A DNA stretch of 64,000 nt. Origin: Cichorium intybus. Its lineage: Eukaryota; Streptophyta; Magnoliopsida; Asterales; Asteraceae. A program made the position numbers and the translations under genes. Under the pieces are notes generated by a model. It worked only from the letters and a program-made list of their open reading frames with translations. It was not told the origin of the DNA and ran no database searches. The stretch's first letter is position 1. Every line of letters begins with the position of its first letter. The stretch is from the NCBI GenBank assembly GCA_023525715.1, contig CM042012.1:42575528-42639527 (forward strand), written 5' to 3'. Below, piece by piece: positions 55,968 through 64,000 of the stretch.

Positions 55968-57135
55968 ATGATGTTCAGAATGGAGCACGCTTTCCTCCAG
56001 TTCCCCGCGGAGCTGGCCAGTTCTGTTGAGTATACCTCGCGGAGGGATGCTTTGAGGAGTCGCCGGGTGTTAGAGGCGACGGTCATTGATCGAGATATTC
56101 TTAGAGACGCAGGGCTCTGGGGTGCGATCGAGCCGTTCTTACATCGCACCTGGACCCACGAGGAGGCGTCATTCACGTGCAGAGGTTGGGACCGGATCAT
56201 GGCCACTGACGAGGATGTGGTCTACACGGAGCTTCTTCTGGAGTTCCTGTCTACGGTCCATTTCGCTCCGAGGGCGGGAGACCCGCGTTCCAGGCTCGTA
56301 CGTTTTCGCTTGGGAGGTGAGCACAGGGAGTGCAACCTCCGGGAGTTTGGGAGGCGCACAGGCATCTACGCTGCCGCGGACCTCCAACACCGATATTTCA
56401 CCCGGTTCTTCGGGTCTTGCATTCAGGGGGAGCCAGACAAGGCTCCCAACATGGAGGTTTGGGCATCGCTGTCCAACGTCAGGTACGAGGCGGGGGCCTC
56501 GAGAGAGAGCCACCTACGCGATCCACTCCACCGCCTCATGCACCGGATCGTCTCCACCTCCATCATGCAGCGGGAGGGAGGCGAGAAGGTGTCTGGAGAC
56601 GATATGACATTTTTTGTGGGTTCTCCTCGACCCGTCCCGGTTCCTCCACCTCCCTTTCGCCCTTGCGACCGCTCTCTCCACTCACTCTACCGGAGCCTCC
56701 ACCAGCAGTCCACTAGCCAGGGGGTATTTTATTACTCGCCTGGCCCGTTCCTATGGCATCCTTACTGCCCCCGTGGCAGCTTCTTTGACTGCTCTGCCTC
56801 CATCACGCACTACAGCACGCACGTTGGAGAGGATGTGGTTCATTGAGCTGCAGCGCCCGGGGCAGTACATCCGGGCCCCGACCGAGCTTCCTGAGGCACC
56901 TCAGCCCGCGTATGCCCAGCCTGGCAGGAGACGCAGGAGGCCAGAGCCCGTAGCCCCAACAGAGCCACATCAGGAGGACCTGGCAGCCCGAGTTGCCAGG
57001 ATTGAGGACCAGTTGGCATGGATCGGGGAGGTACTTTTGGAGTTGGCCACTCAGCAGGGCCACCATCCCCGACCATTCCCAGCCCGGCCCCACGATCATA
57101 AGGCCGGACCCTCCAGGCCGCCCGGCAGTGATTGA
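55968..57135 (+). pseudogene. Athila ORF1/env-like gene, frameshifted (E1)
   Basis: The protein starts MMFRMEHAFLQF and is close to the intact E2 protein along its length. It belongs to the Athila ORF1/env-like group, whose role is unsettled: an envelope-like protein has been proposed, and I see no clear signal peptide. The first part is in one frame to about 56610, where one extra T in a T run shifts the frame relative to E2. The remainder is readable in another frame to TGA at 57133-57135. The C-terminus has an Arg/Pro-rich stretch and a short heptad-like helix (VARIEDQLAWIGEVLLEL). High GC content sets it apart from the surrounding AT-rich DNA. Confidence 0.8.
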
Positions 57136-58150
57136 TGTACCTTTTTCTTTCTTTCTTTTTATTCTTTTTGGGATATATGTACAAACTTATGACACATCTT
57201 TCTGTATATTGTTCATCTTTTATTTCTGTCATATGTGTTTTTAATTTATTTGTTGAGTTGTGCATGATATACCAATTTGAGAAGGAGTTGTCTCAGACAA
57301 GTGTGGGGTCACCGTGCCCCTCCACTTGTCTCGACCGCCGGCGTGTTCACTGTAGCGCTACAACTCCAGAATACGAAATCGAGGATCCATTTGTGCGCAT
57401 TATACCTGTGATATTGAGCACCAAGCAATCTATCGTCCAAGAGGGGTAACTCTTTCTCCCTTGTTTTGAAATAATTTTTGTACAATGGGGACGTTGTACG
57501 ATTTTAAGTGTGGGGTGTGGACGGTCGAAAGAGAATTTTTTTGAAATTTTTACAGAAATGATCAATTTTTCAAATTTTTAGCAAACTTTTTCAAAATTTT
57601 ATATAAATTGCAATTTTGAAATGAATGATTTGTGATTGTGATAGCATTAGTATTTTTCAAGAAATACTGCTTAGTTGTGATCATGCTATTAGTTAGTCAA
57701 ATAAGTTGAGTTTTATGAGCTAGAAGATTGAGCTGTTTTAGGATTGGAATTTAGGAAGGAAAAGTCAATCTGTGGCCTTTGTTGTTCGAGCCGGTAGGTC
57801 TAAAATGGGTGGGCCTTATGCACCTTACCACCTAAGATCGTCTGGTTTAGGATGGTATTTCTGAAAGCTCGCTACACGGACAACATCGAAAGTCATGGAC
57901 AATTCCTTAATGGCCTTTAGAATCTGAACGAGTAAGTACACTTCGTTGTGGACAGAAAGTTTGTAATCAAGGGTTCTCTAGAAAGCCATGAATTCCAAAG
58001 AACAATTCAATTATGTTTTCACGAACTATTTCACTCTAACTCAAAGAGCAATAAACTTTGAAACTGAACACAGTCAGGAATTGTTTGATTCTCTATTATA
58101 ATTTGTTAAAAACTCTCTTGCTTGGGGACAAGCAAGGCACAAGTGTGGGG
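57136..58150 (+). other. E1 3' untranslated internal region ending in the PPT
   Basis: This 1.0 kb stretch has no credible gene. It carries two extra PPT-like AAGTGTGGGG copies. The first sits in an imperfect inverted repeat with CCCCTCCACTTGT (57298-57330). The PPT proper (58141-58150) touches the LTR. Confidence 0.75.
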
Positions 58151-59263
58151 TGTTTGACAACGCCTAATGATATCAAGTATTTTAGGCGTTGTTGAGCCTT
58201 GTTCTTGATTAAATTATATCAAATATGTCTGGGTATTCTCACTTTTCGTGCCAGGATTTGTTTGGAGAAAAAGGGTAGAAACAGGGACTAAAGGTGTACA
58301 AAAGGAAAAAGTATGGAAAGAATGGAAAATCAAGAGAACTCGTACGCGCGCCGCGGGAATAAACTATGCGCGACGCGGGCTGAAGGCGGTGGAACACATT
58401 TAAATTCCGAAGAAACGGGGAAAGATAAGTACGCGCGCCGCGGATCTCATTTCTGCGCGGCGCGGTTGCGGGAAATTTGCAAGTATAAATAGATGCATTT
58501 CCAGCCGAAAACCCTAGCAAAGACCGGGTGTAAGCATCGACCTTGAAGCTCTTTGACTCCAGGATTCCATTTCAGCAAGCTCATAATTGGTATTTCATGT
58601 TTTTGGCTTTAATTTCATTTTAATAGTAAGTAGTTTTGTAGCTAAAGTCTTTGGGAGTGACAACCACTGACTTTGAGCACTTAGATTTCTGTTTTAGAAA
58701 CACTTTGGTTACTGTTTTGTGATTGGAATTCAGTTTGGTGAATGAAAAGCATTTGGTTGCATTTAATCTTAGCTTTTCGGTGTTTTGGATGTTGTGTTTG
58801 GTTTGTTTGATTGATTGTGTTTTGGATTGTGTTTTGGACCTTGTTAGGACTGTTTTCCTTAGCTGAAATCAGTAGCTAATTAGGTTATTTGGTAAGCATC
58901 AAACCTTGGCTAGTAACTGTTCCATAGGACTTTAACTAGTGGTAGTTTATGCTTTGCTTGGTTTGGCTAGTTTGGATGCCTTTGATTGCTTCTGAGTCAG
59001 AGATGTACTTCTGATTTCAGAAAGTGACTAGGTCATTTGGACATAGCTTAGCTTGGCTTTAGTGTTGAGCATTATCTCATTTGCTAGTGATAGGAAAATA
59101 GAAACTAGATCCTCCGACTATAGCTGTGACACTATTAGTTGGTAATCTCTCATCTAGTCTAACCACGAAGCTCCTGTGGATCGACCCTGACTACCGCTAT
59201 ACTAGTGTGTGTGTTAGGTATTTTTCTTATTTTTGACCGCACGACGACCGCTGCGTTGTCACA
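58151..59263 (+). repeat. E1 3' LTR (1113 bp)
   Basis: It starts TGTTTGACAACGCC right after the AAGTGTGGGG PPT and ends GCGTTGTCACA, with imperfect terminal inverted repeats (TGACAACGC / GCGTTGTCA). The promoter features are a CpG-motif cluster at 58344-58472, TATA box TATAAATAG at 58484-58492 and telo-box AAACCCTAG at 58509-58517. The E2 internal sequence starts at 59264; the target duplication (expected ATGCT) cannot be checked because the 5' LTR is outside the window. Confidence 0.88.
58344..58517 (+). promoter_or_regulatory. E1 LTR promoter
   Basis: CGCGCGCCGCGGG, GCGCGACGCGGG, CGCGCGCCGCGG and GCGCGGCGCGG lie within 130 bp upstream of TATAAATAG (58484-58492). A telo-box follows at about the expected transcription start. 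The same order is found in E2 (63256-63432). Confidence 0.7.
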
Positions 59264-59682
59264 ATGCTACCTCTAGCTCAACAGCTTTTGATGTTTTTGA
59301 TATTTTTGAAAATGTTGATAATATCGAGCTGGTGATGAGTGAATCCATACCATCACCAGATGATTTGATTGATAAGGATGTTGTGGAGGAGGCTGTAAGT
59401 GACAGTACAGACCCCAGCCCAACTATCCCTGAAATTGTTGATACTATTGGGGAAGGGGGTGTAGATGACAATACTACCCCCGAACCTAGAATTTTTGAAA
59501 ATTTTGAGTCTTTTGAAAGTAAGGATCTGGTGATGGGTGACTTTATACCACCATCAGATCAAACCAGTGGCTCACTCTTGGTACCGATCCACCTGTTGGA
59601 CGATGATCAAGAAGATGATGCTGACGAGTTGATTTTTGAAAATATAAACATGATTTTTTCGCCACTCATGATCCATTCATGA
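59264..59682 (+). CDS. Acidic protein fragment of E2, 5' truncated
   Basis: The frame is open from the E1 insertion point and encodes about 140 residues rich in Asp, Glu, Ser and Pro, with two FEN-type repeats (DIFENVDN and IFENFESFESKDLVM) and paired IPSP/IPPS segments. I do not recognise a domain. It ends in TGA overlapping an ATG (ATGA at 59679-59682) of the next frame. It may be the end of an internal polyprotein, broken by a frameshift in the T run at about 59651-59656. Confidence 0.5.
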
Positions 59683-60038
59683 ATGGAAAATTAGATGTGA
59701 TCAATACCATCGATGAGGAGATATGGAAGCATCCCGATATGTTGCCTCCCGATCCCATTCGATTGGAAAACTCTTATTGGTACTGCAAGCCAAAATTGCA
59801 AACTGAAGATAGCACGTGGGACACTGGCAAAATGAGATCTGCAAAACAACTACTGGGAGCGGCACTGGGCGCGCTTCACGTCAAGCCAGTGATTTTGAAG
59901 AGATATAGAAGGAAGGACCGAGCTTGGAGGTTCAAAGCTACCTCCAAGCATTCACGGGAGTTAATCAGAAAACGGCAACCGGGCAGCAGCAGGAGAACCG
60001 ACAAGCCATTCGATCCAGGAAAGTGTGAGGAGCAGTAG
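59679..60038 (+). CDS. Basic C-terminal fragment of E2 upstream gene
   Basis: This 119-residue frame overlaps the preceding one by ATGA. It has an acidic start, a WYCKPKLQTED segment and a Lys/Arg-rich end. In-phase residues just upstream of its ATG read naturally (FATHDPF), which favours one frameshifted gene over two genes. The family is not recognised. Position between the upstream coding region and env suggests the tail of an internal polyprotein. Confidence 0.45.
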   Translation: MNGKLDVINTIDEEIWKHPDMLPPDPIRLENSYWYCKPKLQTEDSTWDTGKMRSAKQLLGAALGALHVKPVILKRYRRKDRAWRFKATSKHSRELIRKRQPGSSRRTDKPFDPGKCEEQ

Positions 60039-60280
60039 GTCAACAAAGGGACGGTGGAAGAAGCAAGGAAAGAAGACATATGATCCACCGTAGCTGTAGG
60101 AGGAGTTCCACGTCTGGCTGAAGACGTTAAACTTAGAGCTTGTTGGGAGGCAACCCATCGTGTCATAAGTTAGGATATAATTCTTAAAAATGAAATACAA
60201 AAAAATACATCAATATTTTTGCAGGTACTAGTGGTTTGAAATAAGTGTGGGGTCATTTGAGAAGTTTTGAAATTTTTGAA

Positions 60281-60420
60281 GTCCGTGCCGTGGGTATTTG
60301 AATTACGCGACGCGGGATCGTAAACCAACCCGATGCGCAGGGGTTGATTTGGACATGTGCGACGCGCAAAGAGCAAACCCGCGACGCGGTAAACGATCAG
60401 TCGGTTTCCTCCTTTATAAG
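60281..60420 (+). promoter_or_regulatory. Candidate internal promoter of the E2 env-like gene
   Basis: It parallels E1: CGCGACGCGG-type motifs followed by CTTTATAAGG (TATA at 60415). The first motif has decayed by CG-to-TG changes (GTGCCGTGGG), but the TATA and later motifs are intact. Confidence 0.55.
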
Positions 60421-60516
60421 GTAAGCCGCGGCTCGCACGACCCACACGCGACTCGGAGCTCTGGTGATTGAAATTTTATTGCGATTTTTCTTGCTTATTG
60501 TGTTTCTACTACCAAG

Positions 60517-60858
60517 GTATGCCATTCTAACTATCTATTACTCGTTAAAACTAGCGATTAGGTAGTTAATTTTAGCGATTTGCCCAAAATAGTTCAAAAT
60601 TTAGAATAGCTAATGCTAGCTCATAGGGTGTTTGTTTTGCCAAATGGAGACCCTAGATGAGCTAGTCGGCACCTAGGCTACCTTGTGGTGTGATTAGATT
60701 GAGTTGTAGCAGGTTAAATTGAGATTTTGGATCGGGGTTTGGAAACAGCCGCACGCCGCGCCGCGCCCTTGCTCTTGGGCCGCGCCGCGGTGCGGTGGGG
60801 AAGAAAAGGACTAATTTTGCAAAATTTTTTGTTTTGTGCTATGTGTTTTCTTTTGCAG
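60517..60858 (+). other. Predicted 5' UTR intron of the E2 env-like gene
   Basis: CCAAG|GTATGC and CTTTTGCAG|ATGATG bound 342 bp, matching the E1 intron in place and length. The GC-rich hairpin is at 60748-60795. Confidence 0.6.
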
Positions 60859-62037
60859 ATGATGTTCAGATTGGACCACCCCTTCCTCCAGTTCCCCGCA
60901 GAGCTTGCCAGTTCAGTGGAGTATACTTCACGGAGAGACGCATTGACTCGTCGCCGGGTCCTTGAGGCGACAGTCATCGATCGAGATATTCTGAGGGACG
61001 CTGGGCTCTGGGGTGCGATTGAGCCATTCCTACATCGCACCTGGACCCACGAGGAGGCATCATTCACATGCCGTGGCTGGGATAGGATCATGGCCACAGA
61101 CGAGGACGTGGTCTACACGGAGTTGCTGCTGGAGTTCATATCCACTATCCAGTTCGCACCTCGGGCGGGAGACCCGCGTTCTAGGCTGGTACGATTTCGT
61201 TTGGGAGGTGAGCACAGGGAGTGCAACCTCCAGGAGTTCGGGAGGCGAGTGGGGTTATACACTCCAGCGGACCTCCAGCATCGTTATTTCACCCGATTCT
61301 TCGGGTCCTGCATTCAGGGGGAGCCGGACAGAGCTCCCAACATGGAGGTTTGGGCATCGCTGTCCAACGTTAGATACGAGGCGGGAGCTTCCAGGGAGAG
61401 TCATCTTCGGGACCCACTTCACCGCCTCATGCACCGGATCGTCTCCACCTCCATCATGCAGCGGGAGGGAGGCGAGAAGGTGTCAGGCGACGACATGACA
61501 TACTTGTGGGTCCTCCTCGACCCATCCAGATTCCTCCACCTCCCATTCGCTCTCGCAGTTGCCCTCTCCACCCACTCTATTGGCGCCTCCACCAGCAGCC
61601 CATTAGCCAGGGGGTATTTCATTACCCGCCTGGCCCGTTCCTATGGCATCCTTACTGCCCCCGTGGCAGCCTCTTTGACTGCTCTGCCTCCATCGCGCAC
61701 TACAGCACACACTTTGGAGAGGATGCGGCTCATTGAGCTGCAGCGCCCGGGGCAGTACATCCGGGCACCGACCGAGCCTCCTCAGGCACCTCAGCCCGCG
61801 TATGCCCAGCCTGGCAGGAGACGCAGGAGGCCAGAGCCAGCGCCAGAGCCCGCAGCTCCGACAGAGCCACATCCGGAGGACCTGGCAGTCAGGGTTGCCA
61901 GGATCGAGGACCAGCTCGAGTGGATCGGGGAGGTACTTCTTCAGATCGCATCAGCGCAGGGTCAGCGCCCCCGACCATTCCCAGCCAGGGCCCACGATCA
62001 TGAGGCCGGACCTTCCAGGCCGCCTGGTAGTGATTGA
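60859..62037 (+). CDS. Athila ORF1/env-like protein, intact (E2)
   Basis: This 392-aa uninterrupted frame is called from MMFRLDHPF because the ATG directly follows a splice-acceptor-like CTTTTGCAG. An in-frame upstream ATG at 60727 would lie within the predicted intron. The N-terminal two thirds hold the conserved block (LLEF, FRLGGEHRECNL, a FGSCIQGE segment). A mildly hydrophobic stretch at about 215-270 and a Pro/Arg-rich C-terminus with a short helical segment follow. The group is known from Athila elements. A membrane or envelope role has been proposed but is not shown by this sequence. It is the only complete Athila gene in the window. Confidence 0.85.
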   Translation: MMFRLDHPFLQFPAELASSVEYTSRRDALTRRRVLEATVIDRDILRDAGLWGAIEPFLHRTWTHEEASFTCRGWDRIMATDEDVVYTELLLEFISTIQFAPRAGDPRSRLVRFRLGGEHRECNLQEFGRRVGLYTPADLQHRYFTRFFGSCIQGEPDRAPNMEVWASLSNVRYEAGASRESHLRDPLHRLMHRIVSTSIMQREGGEKVSGDDMTYLWVLLDPSRFLHLPFALAVALSTHSIGASTSSPLARGYFITRLARSYGILTAPVAASLTALPPSRTTAHTLERMRLIELQRPGQYIRAPTEPPQAPQPAYAQPGRRRRRPEPAPEPAAPTEPHPEDLAVRVARIEDQLEWIGEVLLQIASAQGQRPRPFPARAHDHEAGPSRPPGSD

Positions 62038-63066
62038 TGTACCTTTTTCTTTCTTTCTTTCTTTCATTTTTTTTGGGATATATGTACAAACTTATGGGAT
62101 ATATGTACAAACTTATGACACATCTTTCTGTATATTTCTGTTTATATTTTATTTCTGTCATGTGTGTTTTTAATGTGTTTGTTAAGTTATGCATGATATA
62201 CCAATTTGAGAAGGAGTTGTCTCAGACAAGTGTGGGGTCACCGTGCCCCCTCCACTTGTCTCGACCACCGGCGTGTTCACTGTAGCGCTACAACTCCAGA
62301 ATACGAAATCGAGGATCCATTTGTATGCAATTATACCTGTGATATTGAGCACCAAGCAGTCTATCGTCCAAAAAGGGGTAACTCTTTCTCCCTTGTTTTG
62401 AAATAATTTTGTACAACGGAGACATTGTATGGTTTTATCGAAAGAGAATTTTTTTTGAAATTTTTGCAGAAATGCTCAATTTTTCAATTTTTAGCAATAT
62501 TTTTCAAAATTTTTTAATGAATTGCAATTTTGAAATGAATGATTTATGATTGTGATAGCATTAGTATTTTTCAAGAAATACTATTTATTTGTGATCATGC
62601 TATTAGTTAGTCAAATAAGTTGAGTTTTACGAGTTTAGAAGATTGAGCTGTTTTAGGATTGGAATTTAGGAAGGAAATGTCAATCTGTGGCCTTTGTTGT
62701 TCGAGCCGGTAGGTCTAAAATGGGTGGGCCTTATGCACCTTATCACCTAAGATCGTCTGGTCTGGGATGGTATTTCTGAAAGCTCGCTACACGGACAACA
62801 TCGAAAGTCATGGACAATTCCTTAATGGCCTTTAGAATCTGAATGAGTAAGTACACTTCATTGTGGACAGAAAGTTTGTAATCAAGGGTTCTCTAGAAAG
62901 CCATGAATTCCAAAGAACAACTCAATTATGTTTTCGCGAACTATTCCACTCTAACTCAAAAGAGCAATAAACTTTGAAACTGAACACAGTCAGAAATTGT
63001 TTGATTCTTTATTATAATTTGTTAAAAACTCTCTTGCTTGGGGACAAGCAAGGCGCAAGTGTGGGG
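62038..63066 (+). other. E2 3' untranslated internal region and PPT
   Basis: It is closely parallel to E1 57136-58150, with a small duplication of GGGATATATGTACAAACTTAT near 62076-62117. One extra PPT-like copy is present at 62228-62237; the second E1 extra copy is absent. The PPT is at 63057-63066. No gene is seen. Confidence 0.75.
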
Positions 63067-64000
63067 TGTTTGACAACGCCTAGTGATATCAAGTATTTTA
63101 GGCGTTGTTGAGCCCTGTTCTTGATAAAATTATATCAAATATGTCTGGGTATTCTCACTTTTCGTGCCAGGACTTGTTTGGAGAAAAGGAATAGAAACAG
63201 GGACTAAAAGCGTACAAAAGGAAGAAGTTGGGAAGGAATGAAAAATCAAGAGAATTCGTACGCGCGCCGCGGGAATCAACTATGCGCGACGCGGGCTTAA
63301 GGCGGTGGAACACATTCAAATGCCGAATAATCGGGAAGAGATCAGTACGGGTCCCGCGGATTTCACTTCTGCGCGGCGCGGCTGCGGAAAATTTGCAAGT
63401 ATAAATAGATGCATTTCCAGCCGAAACCCTAGCAAAGAACCGGGTGTAAAATCGACCTTGAAGCTCTTTGACTCCAGGATTCCATTTCAGCAAGCTCACA
63501 ATTGGTATTTTATGATTTTTGATTTAATTTCCTTTTAGTAGCAAGTAGTGTTTGTAGCTAAAGTCTTTGGGAGTGACAACCACTGACTTTGAGCACTTAG
63601 GTTTCTGATTTTGAAACATTTGGTTACTGTTTTTTGTGTTTGGGATTCGGATTTAGTGAATGAAAAGCATTTGGTTACATTTAATCTTAGCTTTTCGGTG
63701 TTTTGGATGTTTGTGTTTGGTTTGATTGATTGATTGTGTTTGGATATTGTTTTGGACCTTGTTAGGACTGTTTTCCTTAGCTGAAATCAGTAACTAATTA
63801 GGTTATTTGGTAAGCATTAAACCTTGGCTAGTACTGTTCAGTAGGACTTTAACTAGTGGCTAGTTTATGCTTTGCTTGGTTTTGCTAGTTTGGATGCCTT
63901 TGATTGCTTCTGATTCAGAGATGTACTTCTGATTTCAGAAAGTGACTAGGTCATTTGGGCATAGCTTAGCTTGGCTTGAGTGTTTGATCATTGTCTCATT
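63067..64000 (+). repeat. E2 3' LTR, truncated by window end
   Basis: It starts TGTTTGACAACGCC like the E1 LTR and stays collinear with it, with scattered substitutions and small indels. TATAAATAG is at 63400 and AAACCCTAG at 63424-63432. About 180 bp are expected beyond the window. Confidence 0.85.

Larger units (their letters stand above)
1..59263 (+). mobile_element. E1: pol-less Athila-type LTR retrotransposon, interrupted by nested insertions
   Basis: E1 is an Athila-lineage Ty3/gypsy element whose 5' LTR lies left of the window. Visible parts are gag-pro (1-2314 and 55093-55210), an env-like pseudogene (55968-57135), a polypurine tract (58141-58150) and a 3' LTR (58151-59263). A 52.8 kb nested insertion (2315-55087) with a 5-bp target duplication splits the gag-pro tail. 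When the insertion is ignored, the gag-pro frame runs on in phase to a stop at 55208-55210 and env follows about 760 bp later. No reverse transcriptase, RNase H or integrase lies between them, so this copy or lineage is non-autonomous. Assignment to Athila rests on the DLGASVN protease motif, the gag type and the ORF1/env-like gene. Confidence 0.85.
59264..64000 (+). mobile_element. E2: Athila-type element, 3' part
   Basis: E2 is interrupted on its left by E1 and cut on its right by the window end. It holds an acidic coding remnant (59264-60038), an env promoter and intron, an intact env-like gene (60859-62037), a PPT (63057-63066) and a partial 3' LTR. It is homologous to E1 from 60110 onward (E1 55218), but the upstream gene is unrelated to E1's gag-pro tail. 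Confidence 0.85.

Noticed and set aside
56086..56607. Long alternative frames over the env-like genes (also 61013-61498 and the minus strand)
   Set aside because: They are shadow frames favoured by the high GC content of env. Only the frame conserved between E1 and E2 and starting at the splice acceptor is credible.

Overview
This window is entirely repetitive DNA from a flowering plant. I find no host gene, rRNA, tRNA or organellar sequence. Plant origin is inferred from Athila-type and Tekay/Del-type (chromodomain) Ty3/gypsy retrotransposons, LTR ends of the TGTAACACCC / GGGGTGTGACA type, and a primer-binding site matching plant initiator tRNA-Met. The species cannot be told from the sequence.

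The layout is a set of nested insertions. (1) The outermost element, E2, is Athila-like: its 3' part is at 59264-64000, with an intact env-like gene and a 3' LTR cut by the window end. (2) E2 is interrupted by a second Athila-like element, E1. E1 has gag-protease at 1-2314, a short gag-pro tail at 55093-55210, an env-like pseudogene at 55968-57135 and a 3' LTR at 58151-59263. E1 has no reverse transcriptase or integrase between gag-pro and env. (3) E1's gag-pro tail is split by a roughly 2.5 kb solo LTR (2315-2623 plus 52907-55087) flanked by a perfect 5-bp target duplication, AGTGG. (4) That solo LTR is split by a 50 kb cluster (2624-52906) built from two related families, here called A and B.

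Family A is an autonomous Tekay-like element. Three copies, each with an intact 1527-aa Gag-Pol-chromodomain polyprotein, lie head to tail on the minus strand with an exact 6488-bp period and share LTRs (LTR-pol-LTR-pol-LTR-pol-LTR, 2624-23626). Family B (23636-51362) is a non-autonomous partner: its LTR termini, PPT and PBS resemble those of A, but its 2.5-3.5 kb interior has no coding capacity beyond a decayed scrap of chromodomain tail. B is present as one LTR-internal-LTR copy, two tandem LTR trimers in opposite orientations, and rearranged pieces including an inverted junction and a patchwork of short fragments. A diverged A-type LTR (A', 51372-52906) closes the cluster.

The A and B families share cis-acting features that may explain how B moves. 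Every near-complete LTR carries about 6-10 copies of a short palindrome, ACACGACCCGTGT, in its U3-side portion. Predicted splice sites lie at equivalent places within A and B LTRs. Both families carry 44-bp tandem repeats that form hairpins with a GAGT-containing loop on the coding strand. In A these lie exactly between PBS and gag, where a packaging signal is expected, and one unit has a compensatory base-pair change. In the Athila elements the env-like gene appears to have its own promoter: a CpG-motif cluster and TATA box resembling those of the LTR, followed by a 343-bp 5' UTR intron ending directly at the env ATG, conserved in E1 and E2.
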